A model generated the notes under the pieces. The model ran no database searches, was not told the DNA's origin, and was given only the letters and a program-made list of their open reading frames with translations. Below, one piece after another: positions 8,301 to 15,796 of a DNA stretch of 64,000 nucleotides. Position 1 is the first letter of the stretch; each line of letters begins with the position of its first letter. Source of the DNA: Labilibaculum sp. (GTDB lineage: Bacteria > Bacteroidota > Bacteroidia > Bacteroidales > Marinifilaceae); the NCBI GenBank assembly GCA_016342745.1, contig JAEINT010000012.1, forward strand, positions 1 to 64,000, read 5' to 3'. A program made the translations under genes and the position numbers.

Positions 8301-8371
8301 GAATTTTCTTCGGGAAATTCAGGTTTTAAAGTGAATTAGAAAAGGGATGGAGTGGTTGCCATCCCTTTTTT
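8301..8371 (+). ncRNA. candidate small RNA (module 2): UUCG hairpin, linker, terminator
   Basis: A stem-loop at 8301-8320 closes on a UUCG tetraloop (c-UUCG-g). The single-stranded linker aggttttaaagtgaat is at 8321-8336, and a perfect 11-bp stem at 8340-8369 carries the loop agtggttg and ends in six Ts. The linker and loop match module 1 at 8139-8209, while the stem sequences differ but remain paired, which is the sign of a conserved structure. A promoter-like element lies immediately upstream and no peptide frame is apparent. Predicted length is about 70 nt. Rfam identity is unknown to me. Confidence 0.5.
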
Positions 8372-8480
8372 CATGTCTTGTTTTTTGGAATAAAAGTGCC
8401 AATTAATCTACCTTTTGATATGTTGATGTAATCCTTATCTCCTATTTCACCCCACCAATATTTAGCAATATCAAACCAAT

Positions 8481-8514
8481 AAAAAAAAAGGAAAACCATT
8501 ACGATTCTCCTTTC
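8481..8514 (-). terminator. intrinsic terminator for the LruC lipoprotein gene
   Basis: On the minus strand AAAGGAGA pairs with TTTTCCTTT (one G-T) and a run of Ts follows, 29 bp after the stop codon of the gene at 8543-10654. Confidence 0.65.
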
Positions 8515-8542
8515 CCTATTATCTAATCAACTAATCTAATTT

Positions 8543-10654
8543 TTACTTACTGTATATATTTCCTGAATTACGGTAACCAGATTCATTCATGTACCAATCT
8601 TGGCTATTTACACCATTACTACTAGCCCAATCATCAAACTTTAGGTAGCAATCAAGAATACTCTTCTTCTCTACTGGATGATCAAAGGATACTGGCAGGT
8701 TAATGGCCCATGGTAAATATTTACTTGAAACGTAATAATCACCTAAACTTGGGTTCGTATTGTCATCATACTCACCAAATAAACTTGTATCGGCAAGATC
8801 TGTTGGTTCGTGATTTGGTAGATGTACTTCTTTCCCTCTTTCCTGATTAAGAATTATAAATGGATTGTAAGGAGGAGTTCCCAAATCATCAAAATTTACT
8901 GGATTTGTAAATTTAATGGACAAATTCATTACCTCTGGAGTTGAATAAGGAGCATTAGGATCGGTATTTACACCACTTCCTCCACCTGGATGAGCAAGAA
9001 CATTATAAGGATCGTCAAAACAAATAATCGTTGCCTTAGACTGCCCATTCTCTGTTCCGTTTGAAGCAATACTTAAAGATCCGCCTGTAATTTGTTGTCC
9101 TGAAACAGAAGCAACATTAGACGAAGCTGTTTCCAAAGCAAAACCAAAAGCATTCTTTTTAGATGCACCAATTGCTCTCACCTTAAACTTAGCATCAATC
9201 TCTACAATATCATTATCAGCATTCGTAATCTGATTAAAATTATAGGCAACAACTAAATCATTAAAGTCAAAATCGCCTTTACTTGGCCATAAATCTTCAA
9301 AAGCAAGCGAGCCATACTCTCCTTCTGCTACGTAGTAATTGTTAAAAGCTTTAGTTGCATCTTCAGGATACTCGTCATACTCATCTCTAATTCCATCATT
9401 ATCTGCATCATCCGACTCATCATCAATCGCCTGATAATCTTCAGTCTTCACAGCTGTTATTGGATTAAATGTCGCATAAAAAACAGCATCATTAAAATCA
9501 TGATCACAAGAAGAAGAATTTCTTGGAATATCTTCAAAACCTAAAACAAATCTTTCAGAATCATCATCGTAAAGAACAACATTGTGCTTTTGAAGATCTT
9601 CAGATTCCTCTTCATTCAAATAAATATTTGAAAAATGAGTGTACTTCCCTTCATCAACTTCACCCTTACCATCTTGCCAACCGTGTGCGACCAAAAACCA
9701 ACCAACAGAAACTCCTGCAGGAAACAATTTAGTATATTCCTCTTTGTCTTGATCTAGGTACAATAGCTGCACTTTATTTCCAGATTCCAATTCATCTTTA
9801 TTACCCATTGAAACATTTGGATATATGATCGTCATGTCTTCAATAGCATCAATATTTTTAGGTTCACTTCCTGTTGGGTAAGTATAATATCCAAGAGCAT
9901 TTTTCCAACCGGCACCTTCGTGTACAAAGGTTACCCAAATCTCACCTTCATCAATCATTTCAATATTCGCATCATCTCCATTTGCCAAATATTCCGGATG
10001 TGTTTCCATTAAAGTATTTCCCTCTGGTAAAGAAGCATTTACTTTTTCTAAAAATTCATTTGTAATTTCATCATCAAGAGCCTCAAGGTATTCAGGTAAA
10101 CCTTTTTTACCCCAATCTCCTAATATATAATAGCCATTATCTGTTTTAACCGTAGGGATTTCATCAACTTTAACGGCCATTGACTTAACGGCCGACTTGG
10201 TTTGATCAGAACCTCCTATTGCAATATTTAAATTCTCTCCACTTAAAAATGCAGATGTTAGCCTTGGCAAACCTACATGATAGGTTAACACAAATAAACT
10301 ATCCGTATTTGCAGCCGGATTCACTTTGCATTCAATAACTCCATTGCTATTAGTTAAACCTTTATAACAACGTATTTTTAGATGATCAGGAATTAAGACA
10401 CCAGCAGTATCTAAAGGATTGTTTGTGTACATTTCTAAATAAACTTCTCCCAACGCCTCATTTCCAACATTTGATGTAGTAACAGAAACCTGATACTCTT
10501 GTACAGTTTTAAAATCAAATCCCGCATATTTTCCTTCTGCTTCTTCTGGGATAATAGGATCTTCAGTCTCTGAAGAACTATCAGAACAAGAATAAAAAAG
10601 AAAGCTAATAAGGGATAAAACAAAAATCCACTGGTTAATTTTAATTCGTCTCAT
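8543..10654 (-). CDS. LruC domain-containing surface lipoprotein with DUF4114 domain
   Basis: A 703-residue protein with a lipoprotein signal (FLFYSC, lipid Cys about 23) followed by an acidic/Ser stretch (SDSSSETED) like a Bacteroidota surface-export signal. The N-terminal half is beta-rich. A DUF4114-like block occurs near residues 370-410 (NSSSCDHDFNDAVFYATF). A calcium-binding-like segment DADNDGIRDEYDEYPED (about 425-445) leads into the LruC domain, which carries the hallmark GDFDFNDLVVAYNF (about 470) and extends to the C-terminus. Function is unknown: the family is a Bacteroidota/Leptospira-associated exposed lipoprotein. It is monocistronic, with its own promoter (10688-10737) carrying a 21-bp-spaced repeat and its own terminator. 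The domain call is firm and the role is not. Confidence 0.88.
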   Translation of the reverse strand: MRRIKINQWIFVLSLISFLFYSCSDSSSETEDPIIPEEAEGKYAGFDFKTVQEYQVSVTTSNVGNEALGEVYLEMYTNNPLDTAGVLIPDHLKIRCYKGLTNSNGVIECKVNPAANTDSLFVLTYHVGLPRLTSAFLSGENLNIAIGGSDQTKSAVKSMAVKVDEIPTVKTDNGYYILGDWGKKGLPEYLEALDDEITNEFLEKVNASLPEGNTLMETHPEYLANGDDANIEMIDEGEIWVTFVHEGAGWKNALGYYTYPTGSEPKNIDAIEDMTIIYPNVSMGNKDELESGNKVQLLYLDQDKEEYTKLFPAGVSVGWFLVAHGWQDGKGEVDEGKYTHFSNIYLNEEESEDLQKHNVVLYDDDSERFVLGFEDIPRNSSSCDHDFNDAVFYATFNPITAVKTEDYQAIDDESDDADNDGIRDEYDEYPEDATKAFNNYYVAEGEYGSLAFEDLWPSKGDFDFNDLVVAYNFNQITNADNDIVEIDAKFKVRAIGASKKNAFGFALETASSNVASVSGQQITGGSLSIASNGTENGQSKATIICFDDPYNVLAHPGGGSGVNTDPNAPYSTPEVMNLSIKFTNPVNFDDLGTPPYNPFIILNQERGKEVHLPNHEPTDLADTSLFGEYDDNTNPSLGDYYVSSKYLPWAINLPVSFDHPVEKKSILDCYLKFDDWASSNGVNSQDWYMNESGYRNSGNIYSK

Positions 10655-10687
10655 GGTCTATAGTAGTTTTAAAATTTTCAGATCTCT

Positions 10688-10737
10688 CAAACTAACGATA
10701 CGCCATTCGTCACCAAAAGTTGATCATTCACCACCAA
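10688..10737 (-). promoter_or_regulatory. LruC gene promoter with a 21-bp-spaced direct repeat
   Basis: On the minus strand, repeats TTGGTGGTGAAT (10737-10726) and TTGGTGACGAAT (10716-10705) match at 10 of 12 positions and are exactly 21 bp apart. The second overlaps a TTG placed 18 bp before TTAGTTTG (10695-10688), a one-mismatch -7 element about 33 bp from the start codon. This suggests an activator dimer bound on one DNA face directly beside RNA polymerase. Confidence 0.5.
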
Positions 10738-10758
10738 CTAGGATTTATTGCCATACAA

Positions 10759-10793
10759 AAAGGGTAGATAACCTCCATGATTATCTACCCTTT
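10759..10793 (-). terminator. intrinsic terminator for the AsmA-family gene
   Basis: A perfect 13-bp stem, AAAGGGTAGATAA with its complement, loop of 9, followed on the minus strand by TTTTTG. It lies 35 bp after the stop codon of 10828-13305. Confidence 0.8.
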
Positions 10794-10827
10794 ACCATAT
10801 CCTTAAGATATCTAATTTATAATTATT

Positions 10828-13305
10828 CTATTTGAATAATTTCCTCAATAAATCTTTTCCTTTCTTCTCAATTTCCTTTTTTGCTTTACGCTCCAATTCT
10901 TTTGCAACAGCTTTTTGAGCTTGCTTTATCGCTTTACTTAAATCCAATTTCACATTCGGATTATCTACCGTTCCTGTAATTTTAACGGCAACATCTAAGG
11001 CTTGCACAGCATCAAAACCTGGTAATTTATCAAAGTACTGATTTACTTCTTTACCCAATTCCTCTTTCGGCAATTTCATATCCATTGTAAAATTTAACTT
11101 ACCATCAACAGATTGCGTTCCATAAATACGAGCAGGATGGCCAGCAACTTTTGCATCGAAAGGTTTTACCTCTACATTCCCATTGGTAATCACAAAATTC
11201 ATATCGAATTGCGTAACTGAAATGCGTTTGTAATCATCATTTTTCAAGGCTGCAGCTAAAGCATCAAAAGCTTTATTATCCTTTATAATAATTTCCTTAG
11301 AATGAATCGCACCATTTCCATTCAATGTTTTCATTACTGGATTCATTTCCTGATCCAATAAAGAAGCAATCTTTAAATCTGATGATACTTTTCCTTCACA
11401 ATTCATTGCAACAGGAACCATTTCCTTGATCATGCTTAAAGATTCGTAAGCTGATTTTATATCAAAATCCTTCACATTTAAACCAAAATCAATAGCTGGA
11501 TTTTTAATGTCTTTTGTGCTGTAGGAACCATTCATATTCATGCTTCCTTTTAGCATATCCATCGATAAATTCGTTAATTGAGCTTTTGCGTTCTTAACCA
11601 CAATTAATCCTTTTACATTTTCGATATTCATTTTATCGAATTGGATTAATTTCATTGAAGACACCAATCGAAGATCTAAATTAGCAGGAATCTCAACCAC
11701 GCTTAATGGAATTGTGTCGCCGGTAGCTTCAGTCTCTTCCTCCTCTGTCATGAATTCATTTACATTAAACGAATTCGAAGTCAAGTTAAAATTTCCTTTC
11801 AACACCTGATCTTTTAATGCATAAGGAATGTAGTTTTCAATTCTTCCCTTTAATTTAATATCCGATTTACCAATTCTAGAATCGAAAGAAGCAAGACTGA
11901 TATACTTAGGCGTAAAATTTAGAACGGAATTGATTATTTTAATTCCTTGTGGGAAATCTGGCGTTGCAAACTCAAAGTTTTTCAACTTCACATCTCCTTT
12001 AGCCATGAATTTCTCATACTCCTCTTTCTCTATTGAAGACATTCTTCCACTAAAGCTAACATCAGAAGTTACAATTCCCGTGATTTTAACACTATCCATT
12101 GGAATTGCATGACGAATTTTAGAAAAGTCGATAACTCCTTTAAAAAGGCCATTTATATTCGGATCCGAAATTGGATTTTTAACGTGCATTTCTGCATCAA
12201 AAGGATTGTTAGCCACCTCAAAATGGAAGGCATTTACATCAGCTGTAAGTAAATCCATATCTCCACCAGGATGATTCACTTCCGCATCAATATTAATATT
12301 CTGAACAGATTCTGGTAGATCTGGATATTTTATAGTAGCCTTATCTACGTTCAACTTAGCACCAAATGATGGAAGTTGTTCTTCTTTGTATTCTCCCTTA
12401 GCAAATGCTGTTAAGGTTAATGAGCCAGTTGTTTCTAATCCTTCAAAATCAGCTTTAAAAACATCCGGAACCATAGAAAGTAAGGTTTTAAAATCTGCCT
12501 TTTGAGCGTTCATTTTTAAATCCATACTGTAACCATCATCAAGCATTGCAACATTTCCATCCACACCAAACACCAACTCATTAAGTGTTAATTTGTTTTC
12601 TTTAAATGTGAATAGCATGTTTTGAAGATCGGCTGCCAAAACAGCATCTAATGTTACTTCTGCTTTCTTTAAATATTTTACGCCTTCATAATCTAAATCA
12701 ATTCCTGTTATTTGAGAGTTAACATTTAAATTGGTTGATTTAACAGAAAAATCACCATTCAAAGCCAAATCTAAATCATCTATTGTCATTAGCGTTTTTA
12801 AAGATGCATCGTCATAACGTAATGAAAAATCTTCAATGCGAACTTCTTCAAACAGAACTTTAAAATCAGAAGCTTCTCCTGTTTCCTCTTCCACAAGCTC
12901 TTCTTCTGATTCCTTTGCAATATCCCAATTCGCTTTACCCGATTCAAGCACCAAAGCATTTACCTTAGCATTGGCTAGGACAATCGCCCCAACTTCAATT
13001 TTTGTTCCTGATATTGCCGATCCTAAATCAACAGCTGTATATAAACTACCTACGAATGCAAGCGTATCATTTTCAAATTCATTATTCCCAACAACAGAAA
13101 CATTTTCCAACTTCACATACAAATTTGGAAAATTCTTAAACATGGAAAGTGATAAATCCCCTATCTCCACCTTCGCATCTACGGTATTATTAATTTCAGT
13201 TTTTACTTTTTCTAAAATCTGATCTTTAAAGAAAAAAGGTAAAATGATTAACAATGCTAAAACTACGACTACAAATCCTCCAAAAATTTTGAGAAATTTC
13301 TTCAT
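10828..13305 (-). CDS. AsmA family protein
   Basis: An 825-residue protein anchored by one N-terminal membrane helix (residues 8-27, VVVVLALLIILPFFF) with the rest periplasmic. The AsmA signature follows the helix: DAKVEIGDLSLSMFKNFPNL and a run of short amphipathic beta strands typical of the repeating beta-groove fold. The AsmA-like C-terminal region (about 560-790) includes GNGAIHSKEIIIKD and a lysine-rich amphipathic tail (ELERKAKKEIEKKGKDLL). AsmA/TamB proteins are thought to bridge inner and outer membranes for phospholipid transport or outer-membrane protein assembly. The gene stands alone between a tRNA cluster and the LruC gene, with a promoter-like TACTTTTG at 13343-13336 and a strong terminator. 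The family call is confident, the cargo unknown. Confidence 0.88.
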   Translation of the reverse strand: MKKFLKIFGGFVVVVLALLIILPFFFKDQILEKVKTEINNTVDAKVEIGDLSLSMFKNFPNLYVKLENVSVVGNNEFENDTLAFVGSLYTAVDLGSAISGTKIEVGAIVLANAKVNALVLESGKANWDIAKESEEELVEEETGEASDFKVLFEEVRIEDFSLRYDDASLKTLMTIDDLDLALNGDFSVKSTNLNVNSQITGIDLDYEGVKYLKKAEVTLDAVLAADLQNMLFTFKENKLTLNELVFGVDGNVAMLDDGYSMDLKMNAQKADFKTLLSMVPDVFKADFEGLETTGSLTLTAFAKGEYKEEQLPSFGAKLNVDKATIKYPDLPESVQNINIDAEVNHPGGDMDLLTADVNAFHFEVANNPFDAEMHVKNPISDPNINGLFKGVIDFSKIRHAIPMDSVKITGIVTSDVSFSGRMSSIEKEEYEKFMAKGDVKLKNFEFATPDFPQGIKIINSVLNFTPKYISLASFDSRIGKSDIKLKGRIENYIPYALKDQVLKGNFNLTSNSFNVNEFMTEEEETEATGDTIPLSVVEIPANLDLRLVSSMKLIQFDKMNIENVKGLIVVKNAKAQLTNLSMDMLKGSMNMNGSYSTKDIKNPAIDFGLNVKDFDIKSAYESLSMIKEMVPVAMNCEGKVSSDLKIASLLDQEMNPVMKTLNGNGAIHSKEIIIKDNKAFDALAAALKNDDYKRISVTQFDMNFVITNGNVEVKPFDAKVAGHPARIYGTQSVDGKLNFTMDMKLPKEELGKEVNQYFDKLPGFDAVQALDVAVKITGTVDNPNVKLDLSKAIKQAQKAVAKELERKAKKEIEKKGKDLLRKLFK

Positions 13306-13335
13306 TATATTATTTATTTATAAGATTTTACATAA

Positions 13336-13343
13336 CAAAAGTA
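13336..13343 (-). promoter_or_regulatory. -7 element upstream of the AsmA-family gene
   Basis: The minus strand reads TACTTTTG, an exact match to TAnnTTTG, 30 bp before the ATG at 13305. No TTG is seen at the usual spacing, so the assignment is moderate. Confidence 0.45.
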
Positions 13344-13530
13344 CAAAACCTGAAGTATTATACCCCTTTCAATTCTAAAATAATCCTGATTAAGGTAAAT
13401 TTAGTTTTTTTTATCCTTTCTAAGAATCGTAACCAAAAGATTTAGAGTTTTTTAATATTTCAAGCTTGTAAACAAACGAAAATTATTGAAAAAAATTCTC
13501 TTGAAAGTGAATCTAATATTAAATTTTACC

Positions 13531-13538
13531 TATATTTG
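13531..13538 (+). promoter_or_regulatory. -7 element of tRNA-Arg copy 1
   Basis: TATATTTG, an exact match to TAnnTTTG, lies 22 bp before the mature tRNA start. The same element at the same distance precedes tRNA copy 2 at 14395. The degenerate tRNA copies in between lack it. Confidence 0.65.
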
Positions 13539-13560
13539 CAGCGCCTTTCAGAGGTATTAA

Positions 13561-13634
13561 GGACGCGTAGCATAACTGGATAGTGCACCACGTTACGGCC
13601 GTGGAGGTTGGGGGTTCGACTCCCTCCGTGTTCA
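13561..13634 (+). tRNA. tRNA-Arg(ACG), copy 1
   Basis: A complete cloverleaf. The acceptor GGACGCG pairs with CGTGTTC (two G-T), discriminator A. The D arm is GCAT/GTGC. The anticodon arm is CCACG-TTACGGC-CGTGG with anticodon ACG, variable loop AGGTT, and T arm GGGGG-TTCGACT-CCCTC. CCA is not encoded. ACG is read as ICG after deamination and decodes CGN arginine codons. It is identical to the copy at 14424-14497 and followed by a terminator. Confidence 0.92.
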
Positions 13635-13637
13635 CAG

Positions 13638-13668
13638 AAAAGCTTCAACATTTGTTGGAGCTTTTTTT
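13638..13668 (+). terminator. terminator of tRNA-Arg copy 1
   Basis: AGCTTCAAC-attt-GTTGGAGCT (one T-G pair) followed by seven Ts. It lies directly after the tRNA 3' end. Confidence 0.8.
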
Positions 13669-13774
13669 GTTTTTATATGCAAAACCTACCTTAGAAAAAA
13701 AATACATTGCAATAACTTCAAAGTATATTACTTAAGACCATTTTTAATTGATTTCTCAAAACACATAAAAATAA

Positions 13775-13850
13775 TAGCATAACTGGATAGTGCTCAATTA
13801 CCATCAGGTTACGACCGAGAAGATTTGGGGTTCGTCTCCCTCCGTGTTCA
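13775..13850 (+). pseudogene. degenerate tRNA-Arg copy A
   Basis: The D arm (tagcataactggatagtgc) and the T arm/3' end (ggggttcg...ctccctccgtgttca) match the intact tRNA-Arg. The 5' acceptor strand is replaced by A-rich sequence that cannot pair with the 3' strand. The anticodon region is 9 nt longer than in the intact gene and disordered, although a ttacga core and a possible CTC/GAG pairing remain. There is no upstream TAnnTTTG element. It is unlikely to yield a functional tRNA. Confidence 0.7.
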
Positions 13851-13853
13851 CAG

Positions 13854-13884
13854 AAAAGCTTCAACATTTGTTGGAGCTTTTTTT
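13854..13884 (+). terminator. repeat copy of the tRNA terminator
   Basis: The same hairpin and T-run as 13638-13668, shifted by the 216-bp repeat period. It follows degenerate tRNA copy A. Confidence 0.65.
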
Positions 13885-13990
13885 GTTTTTATATGCAAAA
13901 CCTACCTTAGAAAAAAAATACATTGCAATAACTTCAAAGTATATTACTTAAGACCATTTTTAATTGATTTCTCAAAACACATAAAAATAA

Positions 13991-14064
13991 TAGCATAACT
14001 GGATAGTGCTCAATTACCATCAGGTTACGACCGAGAAGATTTGGGGTTCGACTCTCTCCGTTTC
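13991..14064 (+). pseudogene. degenerate tRNA-Arg copy B
   Basis: The same altered body as copy A, displaced by 216 bp, with an unpaired 5' acceptor strand and the enlarged anticodon region. Its 3' end has diverged further (actctctccgtttca, one G lost). It is followed by a different terminator at 14071. Confidence 0.7.
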
Positions 14065-14070
14065 ACAGAA

Positions 14071-14096
14071 ACTCATCAAGAAATTGATGAGTTTTT
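14071..14096 (+). terminator. terminator after degenerate tRNA copy B
   Basis: A perfect 9-bp stem ACTCATCAA/TTGATGAGT with a GAAA tetraloop and a T5 tail. It differs from the terminators of the other three tRNA units. Confidence 0.75.
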
Positions 14097-14394
14097 ATAC
14101 GATCAATCTGCTTTAGGAAGCAAAGCTTATTAATTCATTACAAAACGAATTATATATACTCTACTCGTCTATTTCTATCAATCACTAATTGCACAAATTA
14201 ATTCTTCTTTCCAGAAAAACTAAAGTTATAATCTTCATCACTAAAAAAATCAATCTTTTTTTTCAAAAAACACACAAGCCATAACAAACACAAAACATGA
14301 TATTTAAACAATGATTCGTGACAAAAAATAAAACAAAAGCGAAAAAATATCGTATTTTTAAATGAAAGGCTTGCAAAACACAGATAAATATCCC
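14097..14394. other. intergenic DNA between degenerate and intact tRNA-Arg
   Basis: About 300 bp of AT-rich sequence with no ORF, no repeat and no RNA structure that I can support. The promoter of tRNA copy 2 begins at 14371. Confidence 0.5.
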
Positions 14395-14402
14395 TATATT
14401 TG
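14371..14402 (+). promoter_or_regulatory. promoter of tRNA-Arg copy 2
   Basis: TTG at 14371-14373, 21 bp, then TATATTTG at 14395-14402, an exact TAnnTTTG element 21 bp before the tRNA. Confidence 0.7.
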
Positions 14403-14423
14403 CACCGCCTTAACAGGAAAAAA

Positions 14424-14497
14424 GGACGCGTAGCATAACTGGATAGTGCACCACGTTACGGCCGTGGAGGTTGGGGGTTCGACTCCCTCCGTGTTCA
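14424..14497 (+). tRNA. tRNA-Arg(ACG), copy 2
   Basis: Identical in sequence to 13561-13634, with the full cloverleaf, anticodon ACG, and no encoded CCA. Its own promoter and terminator make it an independent transcription unit. Confidence 0.92.
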
Positions 14498-14500
14498 CAG

Positions 14501-14531
14501 AAAAGCTTCAACATTTGTTGAAGCTTTTTTT
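14501..14531 (+). terminator. terminator of tRNA-Arg copy 2
   Basis: A perfect stem AGCTTCAAC-attt-GTTGAAGCT followed by a T7 run. It differs from the copy-1 terminator by one compensating base (T-G changed to T-A). Confidence 0.82.
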
Positions 14532-14575
14532 GTTTTTAAGCAAATATTACTAAAAACTAGGAGCTTAATACAATC

Positions 14576-15796
14576 TTAACTTTGAGAGTTAATGCCTATA
14601 GATTCCTTCAATAAAGGAAAAGAAAAGGTAAAAACACTCCCTTTACCGACCGTACTATCAACAGAAATAGATCCTTCATGTGCATTAATAATCTTTTTAA
14701 CGATAGCTAAACCTAATCCTGTAGATTTTTCACCTCTTGTTCCCTTTACAGAGCTTGTTGTATAAGAAGCAAAAATAGCATCTAATTCATCAACCGGAAT
14801 TCCTTGTCCTTCATCGATCACTCTTGTCACAATTTTACCATTTTCGGTAGTAACATCTATAATTATATTTGAATCCGCTACAGAATATTTCATTGCATTA
14901 CCTATAAGATTATTCAACACTTGCTCCATCTTACTTGAATCAAAGCGAGCCGAACAACTTTTTAAATCAGATTTTAACTCCAACATTTGAGATTTTCTTT
15001 TCGCCAATAAAATATTTTGTTGAATATTATCCTGAACAAAAGAAATGTAATCCTGCTCTTGTGTATGCAATTCAAAAATCCCAGCTTCAATTTTTGACAA
15101 ATCAAGGATATCAGTAATTAAATTCAAAGCAAAAGCACACCTTTCTTTAATCGTTGAAATATAATCCAACTTATCAACTCGCTGTATATCATCATAATCA
15201 TCAATTAACAGTTCGGCAAAACCTTTTGCTACGCCAATTGGATTACGTAAATCATGAGCAACAATTCCAACGTATTTATTCTTTTCTAAATTTAGTCCTT
15301 TTAATTTTGAATTGAGTTCCTGCAACTCAGCCGTGCGTAACTTTACTTTCTCTTCTAATTGAGAATTAGAAATCTGAAGTGACCTTGTTAATTTTTTATT
15401 GTTTGTAATCAATTCATACTTATGAAAAGCTTCCGCTACAATTGTCTCTAACTCTGCAGGATTCCAAGGTTTGGTAATGTATCGAAATATCTGCCCTTCA
15501 TTTATGGCTCCAATCACCGCTTCAATGTCAGAATATCCTGTTATAATTAATTTTAAGGCATCAGGATATTTATTTTTTACAATATTTAAAAATTCAGTAC
15601 CACTCATCCCTGGCATTCGTTGATCCGAAATAACAACTTGTATGTTTTCATTTTCCAAAAAACGTAATGCTTCCTCACCATTACATGCTGTATAAACATT
15701 ATATTTCTTTCGGAATTGCCTTTTTATTGATTTCAATATTTCTATCTCATCATCAACAACTAGGAGGTTATATTTCTCTGTATCATTTAAAATCAT
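14576..15796 (-). CDS. response regulator-histidine kinase hybrid (REC-HisKA-HATPase)
   Basis: A 406-residue cytoplasmic protein. An N-terminal receiver (about 9-122) has acidic pocket Asp15/Asp16, phosphoacceptor Asp58 (ISDQRMPG), switch residues in ITGY, and Lys in ITKPWNP. A coiled-coil linker follows (about 130-175), then HisKA with the H-box VAHDLRNPIG. The HATPase domain has the N-box VLNNLIGNAMKYS, G1 DEGQGIP and G2 STGLGLAIV. There is no membrane segment and no DNA-binding output, so it should receive phosphate and in turn modulate another partner. The ATG lies 4 bp inside the end of the upstream kinase gene, implying translational coupling. It is the last gene of the B12-sensor operon. 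The final output regulator is not encoded nearby. Confidence 0.9.
   Translation of the reverse strand: MILNDTEKYNLLVVDDEIEILKSIKRQFRKKYNVYTACNGEEALRFLENENIQVVISDQRMPGMSGTEFLNIVKNKYPDALKLIITGYSDIEAVIGAINEGQIFRYITKPWNPAELETIVAEAFHKYELITNNKKLTRSLQISNSQLEEKVKLRTAELQELNSKLKGLNLEKNKYVGIVAHDLRNPIGVAKGFAELLIDDYDDIQRVDKLDYISTIKERCAFALNLITDILDLSKIEAGIFELHTQEQDYISFVQDNIQQNILLAKRKSQMLELKSDLKSCSARFDSSKMEQVLNNLIGNAMKYSVADSNIIIDVTTENGKIVTRVIDEGQGIPVDELDAIFASYTTSSVKGTRGEKSTGLGLAIVKKIINAHEGSISVDSTVGKGSVFTFSFPLLKESIGINSQS

Larger units (their letters stand above)
13625..14056 (+). repeat. two tandem 216-bp repeats joining tRNA-Arg 3' end to degenerate tRNA copies
   Basis: The segment starting at tccgtgttca recurs at 13625 and 13841, and a third boundary with a variant 3' end is at 14057, so the period is exactly 216 bp. 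Each unit contains the tRNA 3' end, a terminator hairpin, about 105 bp of AT-rich spacer and a degenerate tRNA body. The spacers read as identical by eye, so the duplication is recent. It probably arose by unequal recombination between tRNA-like segments. Confidence 0.85.

Noticed and set aside
13775-14064. Degenerate tRNA copies as functional split or intron-bearing tRNAs
   Set aside because: The 5' acceptor strand cannot pair, promoters are missing and the extra bases do not form a known intron, so they are listed as pseudogenes.
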